From: Gammaproteobacteria bacterium | GTDB lineage: Bacteria; Pseudomonadota; Gammaproteobacteria; SMWH01 | Length of the DNA stretch: 12,685 nucleotides | NCBI GenBank assembly: GCA_004357005.1 | Contig: SMWH01000039.1 | Location: forward strand, 1 to 12,685 | Direction: 5' to 3' | In this document: one piece after another, positions 1 to 7,775 of the stretch | How positions within the stretch are numbered: the stretch's first letter is position 1 | How the letters are laid out: each line of letters begins with the position of its first letter | Notes under the pieces: generated by a model | Seen by the model: only the letters and a program-made list of their open reading frames with translations | What the model was told of the DNA's origin: nothing | Databases searched by the model: none | Translations under genes and position numbers: made by a program

Positions 1-120
1 CAACTGATCCGGACCGCGCGTCTCGAGCGTGAGCAACAGCGGCCACCCGACGCTTTCCGTCGGCTATTCCGTTATTTGCGCGACCTCATCGGCGACGACG
101 ACAACACTCGCGGCTCGTAG
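1..120 (+). CDS. darP: DarP (YjgA) ribosome maturation factor, 3' end only
   Basis: This is the last 39 codons of a plus-strand gene whose start lies beyond the left edge; base 1 is a first codon position and the frame ends in TAG at 118-120. The residues read QLIRTARLE, then REQQRPPDAFRRLFRYLRDL, followed by an acidic tail GDDDNTRGS. The PP-x-(A/S)-F-R-x-L-F-x-YLR-(D/E)-L pattern is the C-terminal signature of the DUF615/YjgA family, now called DarP, which binds late 50S assembly intermediates in E. coli. In other gammaproteobacteria, for example pseudomonads, yjgA lies close to tldD and pmbA, which supports the call. It converges on tldD with 30 nt between the stops. The last codons and the stop lie inside a REP-like palindrome, so the final few residues may be lineage-specific. 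The call is strong despite the short fragment. Confidence 0.85.
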   Translation, partial: QLIRTARLEREQQRPPDAFRRLFRYLRDLIGDDDNTRGS

Positions 121-140
121 GAGCGGCTTTCCAGCCGCGA
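108..140. repeat. REP-like palindrome between convergent darP and tldD
   Basis: A GTAG head at 117-120 is followed by GAGCGGCT, a TTCC loop and AGCCGCGA. The inner hairpin pairs 123-128 (gcggct) with 133-138 (agccgc) across a 4-nt loop. A second arm inside darP, 108-115 (tcgcggct), is a perfect 8-bp complement of 133-140 (agccgcga), so two alternative stems compete for the same 3' arm. The GTAG/GTGG head plus a GC-rich imperfect palindrome is the known layout of REP elements mobilised by RAYT (Y1-HUH) transposases, and GGAGCGGC...GCCGCGA is a familiar core in Pseudomonas and Xanthomonas relatives. No T-run follows, so it is not a classic intrinsic terminator, although the position between convergent genes would suit transcript-end stabilisation. 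A chance palindrome is the alternative, since only one copy is visible. Confidence 0.6.
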
Positions 141-150
141 ATCCATACGA

Positions 151-1593
151 TCAAGCCGCCGTACCCCCGACGGTCAACTTGTCGATCTTGATGGTCGGTT
201 GACCCACACCCACCGGGACCGTCTGCCCCTCCTTACCGCAAATCCCCACACCGGAATCCAGTTCCAGGTTGTTCCCCACCATGGAAACCTGCTTGAGTAC
301 TTCGGGGCCACTGCCGATGAGGGTGGCGCCCTTTACCGGGCGAGTCACTTTCCCGTTTTCGATCAGGTAAGCCTCCTGAGTCGAAAACACGAATTTTCCC
401 GAGGTGATATCCACCTGCCCACCACCGAAGTACACCGCGTAAAGCCCGCGCTCAACCGATTCAATAATCTCGCCCGGGTCGTGTTCACCGGCCCGCATAT
501 AAGTGTTGGTCATGCGCGGCATGGGTTGGTGCGCATAAGATTCTCGACGCCCGTTTCCAGTGGGGCTCTGTCCCATCAACCTGGCGTTGAGCTTGTCTTG
601 CATGTAACCCTTCAGAACACCGTTCTCGATGAGTACCGTGGTCTGTCCCGGCGTCCCTTCATCGTCCACGGTCAGGGAACCGCGCCGGTCGGGAATGCTG
701 CCGTCATCCACTACCGTGCACACCTCGGACGCGACACGCTCACCGATACGTCCGGCGAAACTCGATGTTTTCTTGCGGTTGAAGTCACCTTCCAGACCAT
801 GCCCGATGGCTTCATGCAGCAGCACACCGGGCCAACCGGGCCCGAGCACGACCACCATCTCTCCCGCCGGCGCATCCACCGCTTCCAGATTGACCAGCGC
901 CTGTTTTACGGCTTTGCGGGCGTACTCAAGCGCACAATCACCATCGAGAAAATAGGCATAACCGAAACGTCCGCCGCCGCCGGCCACGCCCCGTTCCCGG
1001 CGCCCTTTTTCCTCAGCGATCACTTGCACGTTCATCCGCACCAGCGGGCGCACATCACCGGCCAGAGTTCCGTCGCTGGCCGCCACCAGAATCGTGTCGT
1101 GGGTACCGGCCAGGCTGACGATAACCTCGCTTACCCTGGCGTCCAGCGAACGCGCATAAACATCCACCTTCCGTAACAGATCCACCTTGTCCTGGGCGCC
1201 CAGACTCGCCACGGGGTCCAGAGGTTGATACAGCGCCGACGTCTCCGTTCGATGCCACGCCTGGAGTCGCCCTTCCCGGCCGCTCCTGGCGATTGCCCGT
1301 GCGGCTTTCGAAGCTTCCAGCAGCGCCGGCAAAACGATTTCGTCCGAATAGGCGAAACCGGTTTTCTCGCCACTGATTGCCCGCGCACCGGCCCCCTGCT
1401 CGATACTGTGGGCGCCTTCCTTGACGATGCCGTCTTCCAGCACCCAACTCTCGTGACGCGAATACTGGAAGTAAAGATCGGCATTATCGATGGCGGGGCC
1501 GAGCATGTTGTCGAGTACGCGGCCAAGATCGCTTTCCACCAGCCCGCCCGGATCGAGCAGTTGACGGGTTACCAATTCAAAAGTGTCGCTCAT
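151..1593 (-). CDS. tldD: TldD zinc metalloprotease subunit
   Basis: A 480-residue protein matching the usual TldD length (E. coli 481). TldD pairs with PmbA/TldE to form a cytosolic protease that degrades unfolded peptides; in E. coli it is linked to microcin B17 maturation and CcdA turnover. The zinc site is visible: H260-E261-xxx-H265 in LLHEAIGHGLEGDFNRK, with a distal C452 in GVGICGKEGQTVPVGVGQP, closely matching the two His and one Cys ligands of E. coli TldD. The N-terminal part carries the family's ARAISGEKTGFAYSDE segment at about 70-85. The ATG start at 1593 overlaps the yhdP stop as ATGA, so translational coupling is likely; an AGGA at 1606-1609 is a rather distant ribosome-binding candidate. 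pmbA is not in the window. No sign of truncation or frameshift. It is the last minus-strand gene before the convergent darP. Confidence 0.97.
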   Translation of the reverse strand: MSDTFELVTRQLLDPGGLVESDLGRVLDNMLGPAIDNADLYFQYSRHESWVLEDGIVKEGAHSIEQGAGARAISGEKTGFAYSDEIVLPALLEASKAARAIARSGREGRLQAWHRTETSALYQPLDPVASLGAQDKVDLLRKVDVYARSLDARVSEVIVSLAGTHDTILVAASDGTLAGDVRPLVRMNVQVIAEEKGRRERGVAGGGGRFGYAYFLDGDCALEYARKAVKQALVNLEAVDAPAGEMVVVLGPGWPGVLLHEAIGHGLEGDFNRKKTSSFAGRIGERVASEVCTVVDDGSIPDRRGSLTVDDEGTPGQTTVLIENGVLKGYMQDKLNARLMGQSPTGNGRRESYAHQPMPRMTNTYMRAGEHDPGEIIESVERGLYAVYFGGGQVDITSGKFVFSTQEAYLIENGKVTRPVKGATLIGSGPEVLKQVSMVGNNLELDSGVGICGKEGQTVPVGVGQPTIKIDKLTVGGTAA

Positions 1594-4500
1594 CGTCCGC
1601 TTTGTTCCTGCACAGTTGTTTCGTGATTTCCGTCCTGCACGGAATGGTCCACTGCGGGCAGCGTTTCGATCTCGGGATCATCCCAGGATCCTCTCACCGA
1701 ATACCGGTACACCGCCATCTCCGACAACTCATCCTTGAGCAGGTTCTGAAACACCAGCGCCACCGCGGCACCCGGTGGACCCAGCGCCAGCCCGGCCACT
1801 ACCGGTAACGCGCCGCTGATCCTGGGCTTGACCGTGATCTCCTGATCATAGTCCCGATCCGCCAACCCCGTGCGCCCACTCACCAAAACGGTCCCGGAAG
1901 GCGCCTGCACGACGATATCGTCCGTATAGGCGTTGCCCACCTGCAACCGGAACGTTCCCTCGATGCTGTCAAAACCGAAACCGCTTTCCAGCACATCGCT
2001 GAAATCCAGACTGAGTCGCCGCGGCAGAGACTCGACGCTGAACAATCCCACCATTCGTCCCGCGCCGGGTTCCACATCAAGCATGTTGCCGGAGCCCATG
2101 GACACCTTGAGCTCCCCGTTGAGACGCGCGAGTTGGAAGTCCGCCGGAGAACCTTCCCACCACGCATCGAGCTGGACGAAAGTCTGCCCGCCTTTCAAAA
2201 CGCCTTCTACGCCGCAGGCTTCCAGCGATTTTCCGAGGTTTTCGGAGGTAAAGGTAATATCGAAGTCACTGTATTCCTGGCCACCGCTGACGTTCCAGTC
2301 ACCGGTGGCCCGGATTTCATGCAAGGGACCAGAGCTCTCGAACAGGCCTACCTGCAGCCCGTCTACCGTCGCGTAGGTTTCCAGCCGCACCTCACCCAAC
2401 GGGCATCCCGCGTAGGTGAAATTCCGCGCAAACAGATGTAACTCGGGGATGTTTCTTGGATCCACATCCGTATCGGATCCTTCATCGATGGCTTCCGGGA
2501 ATTCGAAGCGATCAAGGTCCATCACGATGGCGTTGCGCCTCGCGCTGCGGGCAGGCAGTTGTATCCGCCCGACCGCTTCGTCGGCGGCGACCTCCGCCTG
2601 CCAGACCTCGCCCACCCGTTCCGCCTTGAAACTGACGTTGTTGAAAAAACGCCCCGAGAAACTCACCCGTTCCGCATGTATATCCACATATCGCAACAGC
2701 GGCGGATTGCCTTCTTCCTCTTCCTCGAAGAGGCCGTCGAACCCGGTCCACCAGTCCGCCGCGTTGATGGATTTGGCATGGCCCGTAACAGCTATTCCCT
2801 CCGCGTCCATGAGCTCGGGCGGCGTGTCCCCGAAATGCAACACGCCACGCCGGAGCCGGTCCTCGCCCATCTCGAACAGACCGTGAAAATCGTCGCCATA
2901 GCTGAGCCGGATGGGATTTTGTCCCTGGGGATAGCTGAACACGACCTCAATTGGCCGGACTTCATCCGCGGGTTTTGACAGCGGTGAGGGAAAAGCGATT
3001 TCGATGCCATCGAGATCCGAACTCACGATCATGGCATTGGGATCCGCGTCCGGCCCGGACGCCGCCGGAACGTCCAGACGCACCAGCCAGTCAGACTCGC
3101 CCTGGGCATAATCAGCCAGCGGGAGCAGCGTCGGATAATCTGTCAGAAGGGTGGCGATGGGCATGGTTGCGCGCAAACGCGCCTCAAGAATATTGGCGGC
3201 GTTGCTCGTGAGTTCAGTGCCGATATGCAGATCCAGGGTCCCGGGTTTGCCTCGAAAATCCACCGAGATGTCCTCTGCACTGATGCCTTCATCGCTGAAG
3301 CCCAGGGTGCCGGTGGCGTCGCCAACCGCGAAGCCCCACCGCTTCTCTGTAATCGCGTTACCCAACAGAGAGACTTCGCCCACGATATCCAGTTCACCGG
3401 TACCTTCCGTCAACGGCACGCGCAACCTGATGTCAGCGCGCATCTCGCCTTCTACTTCCAGCGCCGCGATGTGTTCGCCATATCGATCGTTGAGCGGGCT
3501 CTCCCGAAGAAAACGCAGCCCGTCGGCTGCCGGGCCACGCGCCAGCCCTTCCATCGTAAGAAAGGCGCGGGTCACATCGCTGATGTTTATCGTTGCCTCC
3601 AGCACTTCGGTCCCGAAGATGCGGCCTCGGTTGACGTTCGCCTGCAACCCCAGCCCGGTGAACTTGACTACCGCGTCCACCTGTTCGGCGCGAGGCCATT
3701 CCGGGTGGTATTCCAGCACCACATCTTCCAGGTTCCCGATCATCTCGAAACGGCCATCACCGTCTTCATAAGGCCAGTCGTCCAGGTCTCCATAAAGCGT
3801 GGCCGCGATGGAAGTGATGCGCCCACTCACCGGTCCGTTGTTGATCCACTCCACTAAAGTTTTCTTATGGGACAGTAATCCGGTGGGCACGTAACCCTTG
3901 GCCGCCTCCACATCGAGATTCCGGATCGTCGCAAACATATCCACGAAGGGTTTGCCATCAGGAGAGGTTTCGATTCGCGCTCGCGCGTGCAGATCCAAAT
4001 CATCGTTACCGATGAATATTTCCGGAACGGTCACAATCCAGCCGGTTTCTTCCCGCCGCCAGGAAACCTGGCCAGTGGCATAGTCGAAATGCAGGGATTC
4101 CGGGAAAACCCCGGGAACGCTGACAACCGGTTGCGCACCATAGATATCCAGCGTGCCACCATTGGAGTCCAGATCTATTCGCCCGGTCAGCCCCTCGATT
4201 CTGGGCGCATCACCGCCGGGCCCGAGACCGATCCCATCCAGTTGCGCGGAAGCGGTGATAAACGGCGCCTCGTCGCCCAGCCGCACGCTGGCGCGCAGAC
4301 CGCGGACGGCACCCCGCGGCGCCCAACGCTTGAGCCGCAACCGCGCATCAGGGTCGAACTGGTCCAGCACGGTCACCAGCGCCGCCACGTCGTCGAGGCG
4401 AAGATAATCCGCCCCGAGCGCATACCCGTCTTCGCTGGTCTGGATACTCAGACCACCGGCAGGCCAAACGTGATCATCCGCGCCGAATTCCAGATCGTCC

Positions 4501-5447
4501 AGATTGAGCAACCAGCCGTCATCCAGCCGACGCCACTCCACGAATCCCGAAACCATATCCGCCCAGAACGAGGCGTCGATGGTGTTGCTTTGCAGATGCA
4601 CATCAAAGACGGAGATGTTGCCGGTGATATCCAGAACGCGCCGTTCTTCCCAACTGCTCCAGAGTTCAAAACTGGCCAGTCCCGACAGCGTCGCTACCGG
4701 TTGCACGCCCAACTTGGCCAGCAGATCGCTCACGGGCACACGGTCGCCGCGAAGATAAATACCCACGTCACGGGCCTCGGCCGGCATGCCGGTCCATTCG
4801 GCACCGAACTCAAATTCATGATCCGGCAAGTCGGGCACCTTGACGGATCCGGAAAGAAAATGCTGGTCGCCCCGGTTCTTCAGACGCAGCCGCTGGATCG
4901 CGACGGTCATGTCCATGTCCGGACGCGCCAGGTCCCGGAAACTCACTTCCCATGAAGCCAGGTGAATGTTCCCCTGCGCCACCAACCACGGCAGAAAACC
5001 CGGTTGACCTTCCGCGCTGTCTGCTGCCGCGGGACCCGCCATGCCCTCGACGGACAGATTGCCGTCCTCATCACGGCTCACCAGCAAACGGGTACCGATG
5101 ATCGTGAATGTGGTTGGATTCTGGCTGCCGAGACTGACCCATGCCCAGATGTTGTAATGCAAGCGCACCTGTTCAAAGCCCAGTTCCGCGATACCGGTTT
5201 CCGGGTTGAGCAGTTCGACGTCCTGGAGAATGAACATCGGCCCCGAAGCCGTCCATCGGGCCGTCAAATCAGCGATCGCGACTGGCTGACCCAGATAGTC
5301 CGCAAGCTGCGCCTCGACCTCGGGGCGGTAGTTGGCGGAATATGGCAACACCAGCTTGGCAACGCCCACGAGAATCGCGCCCGCAATCACAAGAGCGGAT
5401 AACGCCCGCCACGTTACTCGTCTGAAGGTTTTGAAAAAACTCCTCAC
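1590..5447 (-). CDS. yhdP: YhdP, AsmA-like inter-membrane lipid transport protein
   Basis: A 1285-residue protein, close to E. coli YhdP (1266). YhdP is an inner-membrane-anchored periplasmic protein of the AsmA-like/TamB group which, with TamB and YdbH, is needed for phospholipid movement to the outer membrane. A short basic N-terminus (RSFFKTFRRVTWR) precedes one hydrophobic helix at about residues 14-35. A long beta-rich periplasmic body follows (DUF3971-type). The C-terminal AsmA-like signature at about 1105-1260 includes PRRLSLDFSDV, the GNAYTDDI segment, GLADRDYDQEITV and a hydrophobic GLALGPPGAAVALVFQNLL stretch. A run of five glutamates (LFEEEEEG) lies near residue 908. The start is GTG, chosen because it puts the anchor in the family position; upstream there is only a weak, distant GAGG. 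It lies 21 nt after rng and overlaps tldD by ATGA. The very long frame is intact. Confidence 0.95.
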   Translation of the reverse strand: MRSFFKTFRRVTWRALSALVIAGAILVGVAKLVLPYSANYRPEVEAQLADYLGQPVAIADLTARWTASGPMFILQDVELLNPETGIAELGFEQVRLHYNIWAWVSLGSQNPTTFTIIGTRLLVSRDEDGNLSVEGMAGPAAADSAEGQPGFLPWLVAQGNIHLASWEVSFRDLARPDMDMTVAIQRLRLKNRGDQHFLSGSVKVPDLPDHEFEFGAEWTGMPAEARDVGIYLRGDRVPVSDLLAKLGVQPVATLSGLASFELWSSWEERRVLDITGNISVFDVHLQSNTIDASFWADMVSGFVEWRRLDDGWLLNLDDLEFGADDHVWPAGGLSIQTSEDGYALGADYLRLDDVAALVTVLDQFDPDARLRLKRWAPRGAVRGLRASVRLGDEAPFITASAQLDGIGLGPGGDAPRIEGLTGRIDLDSNGGTLDIYGAQPVVSVPGVFPESLHFDYATGQVSWRREETGWIVTVPEIFIGNDDLDLHARARIETSPDGKPFVDMFATIRNLDVEAAKGYVPTGLLSHKKTLVEWINNGPVSGRITSIAATLYGDLDDWPYEDGDGRFEMIGNLEDVVLEYHPEWPRAEQVDAVVKFTGLGLQANVNRGRIFGTEVLEATINISDVTRAFLTMEGLARGPAADGLRFLRESPLNDRYGEHIAALEVEGEMRADIRLRVPLTEGTGELDIVGEVSLLGNAITEKRWGFAVGDATGTLGFSDEGISAEDISVDFRGKPGTLDLHIGTELTSNAANILEARLRATMPIATLLTDYPTLLPLADYAQGESDWLVRLDVPAASGPDADPNAMIVSSDLDGIEIAFPSPLSKPADEVRPIEVVFSYPQGQNPIRLSYGDDFHGLFEMGEDRLRRGVLHFGDTPPELMDAEGIAVTGHAKSINAADWWTGFDGLFEEEEEGNPPLLRYVDIHAERVSFSGRFFNNVSFKAERVGEVWQAEVAADEAVGRIQLPARSARRNAIVMDLDRFEFPEAIDEGSDTDVDPRNIPELHLFARNFTYAGCPLGEVRLETYATVDGLQVGLFESSGPLHEIRATGDWNVSGGQEYSDFDITFTSENLGKSLEACGVEGVLKGGQTFVQLDAWWEGSPADFQLARLNGELKVSMGSGNMLDVEPGAGRMVGLFSVESLPRRLSLDFSDVLESGFGFDSIEGTFRLQVGNAYTDDIVVQAPSGTVLVSGRTGLADRDYDQEITVKPRISGALPVVAGLALGPPGAAVALVFQNLLKDELSEMAVYRYSVRGSWDDPEIETLPAVDHSVQDGNHETTVQEQSGR

Positions 5448-5468
5448 GCTTCGCGCCGACCTCGCTTC

Positions 5469-6935
5469 TCAGAACAGAACCACATCGAACTGGTCCTGCC
5501 CGTACTGGTCTTCAGAACGCAACTCAATGGTTTTGCCAATGTGCTCTTCAAGTTCAGCGATACCTGCAGACTCCTCTTCCAATATGTGCTGAACGACCTG
5601 GGGCGCCGCCAATATCAGCAGACGTTCGGCATCAAACTGCCGCACGGCGCGGTTAACTTCATGAAAGATCTCGTAGCAGACGGTTTCTGTTGTTTTGAGA
5701 AACCCCCGTCCGTCGCAGATCGAACAAGGTTCGCACAAAATATGTTCGAGACTCTCGCGTGTACGCTTGCGCGTCATCTCGACCAGCCCAAAATCGGATA
5801 GCGGCCCCAGATTGATCTTTGCATGGTCCTTCTCGAGCGCTTTGTCCAGGGTGCGCATGACCTGTGCCTTGTGCGCATCATCCAACATATCTATGAAATC
5901 AATGATGATGATGCCGCCCAGGTTGCGCAGCCGGAGTTGCCGCGCGATCGTCTGAGCAGCTTCCAGATTCGTTTTATAGATGGTCTCTTCGAGGTTGCTC
6001 CTGCCCACGAACCCACCGGTGTTCACATCGATCGTGGTCATGGCCTCGGTCTGGTCGATCACGAGATACCCTCCCGATTTGAGAGGCACCTTGCGTTCCA
6101 GTGCGCGCTGGATCTCATCTTCGACGCCATAGAGTTCGAACAGGGCCGGTTGATCCGAATAGCGCTCAATCCGGCCTTCCAGTTCGGGAATGAACCGGGC
6201 GGCAAACTCCAGTGCTTTTTCGTACACCTCCTGATCGTCAATGCGCACTTTGCTGGTGGAGGGACTGGCCAGATCGCGCAACGCCCGCAGGGGCAAAGAC
6301 AGGTCTTCATAAACGAGGTGACCCGGCGTCTTTGACCCAGCCTGTTTCTGAATCGATGTCCAAAGCTTCGCCAGGTATTGAATGTCACTCTCGAGTGCGC
6401 CGTTAGCGGAATTCTCCGCCGCTGTCCTGACGATGTACCCGTCGTCACCATCCTCAGGCATCACCTGCTCCACGGCCTGGCGCAAACGGTCTCTTTCGTC
6501 GGGACTTGCGATGCGCGCCGAAACGCCAACCCCTTCACCCCCTGGCAACAACACCAGGTAGCGGGAAGGCACGCTGATCTGCCCCGTCAGGCGCGCGCCT
6601 TTTGTACCGATCGGGTCCTTCACGACCTTGACCAGCACATTCTGGCCCTGATGGAGCATCTGGCTGATGGGTGGGTCCTTGCCCGTGCCGTTGTCATTAT
6701 TCGTGCGCCCCACACCGAGATCCGCCGCGTGGAGGAAACCCGCACGACTCATCCCGATATCGACGAATGCGGCCTGGATCCCGGGCAAGAGCCGCGAAAC
6801 GCGTCCCTTGTAGATATTCCCGACGATCCCCCGCCGCTGCAGTCGCTCTACATAGATTTCCCGCAAGACGCCGCCTTCCACGTGCACGACGCGCGTTTCT
6901 CGCGGAGTTATATTGATGAGTATCTCTTCTGCCAA
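5469..6935 (-). CDS. rng: Ribonuclease G
   Basis: A 488-residue member of the RNase E/G family, essentially the length of E. coli RNase G (489) and lacking the C-terminal degradosome scaffold of RNase E. It cleaves single-stranded, preferably 5'-monophosphorylated RNA, including the 16S rRNA 5' precursor. An S1 domain starts at about residue 36 with GNIYKGRVSRLLPGIQAAFV. The DNase I-like catalytic part has D303 in TTIDVNTGGFVG and D346 in GGIIIIDFIDM, the two magnesium-binding aspartates. The zinc-link cysteines are C404 and C407 in CEPCSICDGRG. These positions coincide with RNase E numbering. The start is TTG at 6935, giving MAEEILINITP, which lines up with the E. coli N-terminus; no in-frame ATG or GTG is nearby and no good Shine-Dalgarno precedes it. 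It follows a 234-nt gap after maf and precedes yhdP by 21 nt. Confidence 0.96.
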   Translation of the reverse strand: MAEEILINITPRETRVVHVEGGVLREIYVERLQRRGIVGNIYKGRVSRLLPGIQAAFVDIGMSRAGFLHAADLGVGRTNNDNGTGKDPPISQMLHQGQNVLVKVVKDPIGTKGARLTGQISVPSRYLVLLPGGEGVGVSARIASPDERDRLRQAVEQVMPEDGDDGYIVRTAAENSANGALESDIQYLAKLWTSIQKQAGSKTPGHLVYEDLSLPLRALRDLASPSTSKVRIDDQEVYEKALEFAARFIPELEGRIERYSDQPALFELYGVEDEIQRALERKVPLKSGGYLVIDQTEAMTTIDVNTGGFVGRSNLEETIYKTNLEAAQTIARQLRLRNLGGIIIIDFIDMLDDAHKAQVMRTLDKALEKDHAKINLGPLSDFGLVEMTRKRTRESLEHILCEPCSICDGRGFLKTTETVCYEIFHEVNRAVRQFDAERLLILAAPQVVQHILEEESAGIAELEEHIGKTIELRSEDQYGQDQFDVVLF

Positions 6936-7112
6936 ACCGGAGATTCTTTTTCTGCCACTTGTTTCGGCCGGTACGTCAAGCGCTTGCGCGCAAACACAAT
7001 CAGGCGGGCAATCCTGCCTTGATTCGTACCTGACTGAAAAGTCCTGGGTGAGAGCAGACCCGGTCTGACCCGCGCGATGGGCGGGAGCGTGGACTTTCCA
7101 AAACGAGCTTCT

Positions 7113-7121
7113 AGTTTAGCA
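7113..7121 (-). promoter_or_regulatory. Possible extended -10 upstream of rng
   Basis: The minus strand reads TGC-TAAACT. The hexamer matches four of six bases of the sigma-70 -10 consensus (TATAAT) and has the TG of an extended -10 element one base upstream. No recognisable -35 lies 16-18 nt further upstream, where the sequence is G-rich. Transcription from here would give rng a leader of roughly 170 nt. The element sits inside the loop of the 7079-7086/7129-7136 inverted repeat. This is a weak call made because it is the best candidate in the only long gap of the operon. Confidence 0.2.
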
Positions 7122-7142
7122 GCCCCTGTCCCGCCCCACGAT

Positions 7143-7166
7143 CCATCCATGGCCCCATCCATGGCC
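7143..7166. repeat. Two tandem copies of a 12-bp unit just after maf
   Basis: The unit ccatccatggcc occurs twice back to back (7143-7154 and 7155-7166) and is followed by a partial copy, catc. It begins three bases beyond the maf stop codon and contains the palindrome ccatgg in each copy. It looks like a small slippage duplication in a non-coding spacer. No function is apparent. Confidence 0.8.
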
Positions 7167-7169
7167 CAT

Positions 7170-7736
7170 CTACAAAGCTTCGATTCCGGCATCGCGCAAC
7201 AGTTCCGCGGTCTCGAACAGGGGCAAACCCATGACCCCGGAGTAGCTGCCCGAAAGATGCCTGACGAACCGGGCCGCCTCGCCCTGGATCCCATAGCCAC
7301 CGGCCTTATCGGCAGGCTCGCCGGATGCCACGTAGGCCTGGATCTCAGTCGCATTGAGCTCGCGAAAACTCACCTCGCTCCGGCTGAGACGGCAGCAAAC
7401 ATCCGTACCCTGAGCCAGGGCCACGGCGCTCAGCACCGTATGAGTGCGCCCGGCAAGCTGAGTCAGCATGCGTGCCGCGGCCCGGTCGTTCTCCGGCTTT
7501 CCGAGAATCTCGCCGTCAACAATGACGATCGTGTCCGCCGCGAGAACCGGCAACTCCTCACCGGCCAGCGCAACACCGGCGCGCGCCTTGTCCCTGGCGA
7601 CGCGTTGCACAAAATCCTCTGCGCTTTCGCCCGGTTGCCGTATCTCAGGTACATCCACATCCACGGTTTTATACGCGACGCGGATCTGATCCAGCAACTG
7701 CCGGCGACGCGGGGAGCGGGAGGCCAGAACAATCAT
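7170..7736 (-). CDS. maf: Maf family nucleotide pyrophosphatase, YhdE type (dTTP/UTP)
   Basis: With the ATG at 7736 the product is 188 residues, close to E. coli YhdE (197). Maf proteins hydrolyse nucleoside triphosphates to monophosphates, probably to remove modified or surplus nucleotides; the YhdE subgroup prefers dTTP and UTP, whereas the YceF subgroup prefers m7GTP. Visible motifs are the N-terminal LASRSPRRRQLL (residues 4-15), AADTIV with D68, GKPENDRAAARML near 79-91, and SGEPADKAGGYGIQG at 138-152, which is the YhdE-type signature. Adjacency to rng, as in E. coli, also favours the YhdE type. A TTG at 7754 would add six residues (MVCDRH), but family proteins start directly before LAS, so I prefer the ATG. 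No clear ribosome-binding site precedes either start. It lies 39 nt after rlmH. Confidence 0.93.
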   Translation of the reverse strand: MIVLASRSPRRRQLLDQIRVAYKTVDVDVPEIRQPGESAEDFVQRVARDKARAGVALAGEELPVLAADTIVIVDGEILGKPENDRAAARMLTQLAGRTHTVLSAVALAQGTDVCCRLSRSEVSFRELNATEIQAYVASGEPADKAGGYGIQGEAARFVRHLSGSYSGVMGLPLFETAELLRDAGIEAL

Positions 7737-7758
7737 ATGCCGATCACATACCAATCAC
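7737..7758. repeat. Imperfect 11-bp tandem repeat abutting the maf start
   Basis: On the minus strand GTGATTGGTAT is followed directly by GTGATCGGCAT, with nine of eleven positions identical, and the second copy touches the ATG of maf. It occupies the space where a ribosome-binding site would be expected, and none is recognisable. The duplication also creates the alternative in-frame TTG start at 7754. It is short enough to be chance. Confidence 0.5.
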
Positions 7759-7775
7759 GGGCCTGTCACGCACCA

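Larger units (their letters stand above)
6936..7169 (-). other. Non-coding gap and probable rng leader
   Basis: This 234-nt stretch between the maf stop and the rng start is the only sizeable non-coding interval in the window. It contains a 13-nt dyad at 7055-7067 (cagacc-c-ggtctg) and a wider 8-bp inverted repeat, gggcggga at 7079-7086 with tcccgccc at 7129-7136. Overlapping palindromes ttgcgcgcaa and aagcgctt lie near 6979-6993. On the minus strand TGCTAAACT (7113-7121 on plus) resembles an extended -10, but no convincing -35 sits upstream of it, and the isolated TTGACG near 6975 has no -10. I see no coding potential on the minus strand beyond shadows. It may carry an internal promoter or a regulatory leader for rng, but nothing here proves either. 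Confidence 0.5.

Noticed and set aside
199..1176. A 325-codon plus-strand open frame antisense to tldD
   Set aside because: It is a mirror frame of tldD with His/Arg-rich composition and no domain; tldD has its full set of motifs.
2712..2728. Five-glutamate run in YhdP as a possible slippage or frameshift site
   Set aside because: The codons are mixed GAG/GAA, the frame stays open on both sides, and acidic linkers are common in such long periplasmic proteins.
3987..4955. A 322-codon plus-strand frame antisense to yhdP
   Set aside because: It is an antisense shadow; the yhdP frame is continuous with family features at both ends.
6970..6975. TTGACG near this position as a -35 box for rng
   Set aside because: No -10-like hexamer lies 16-18 nt downstream on the minus strand.
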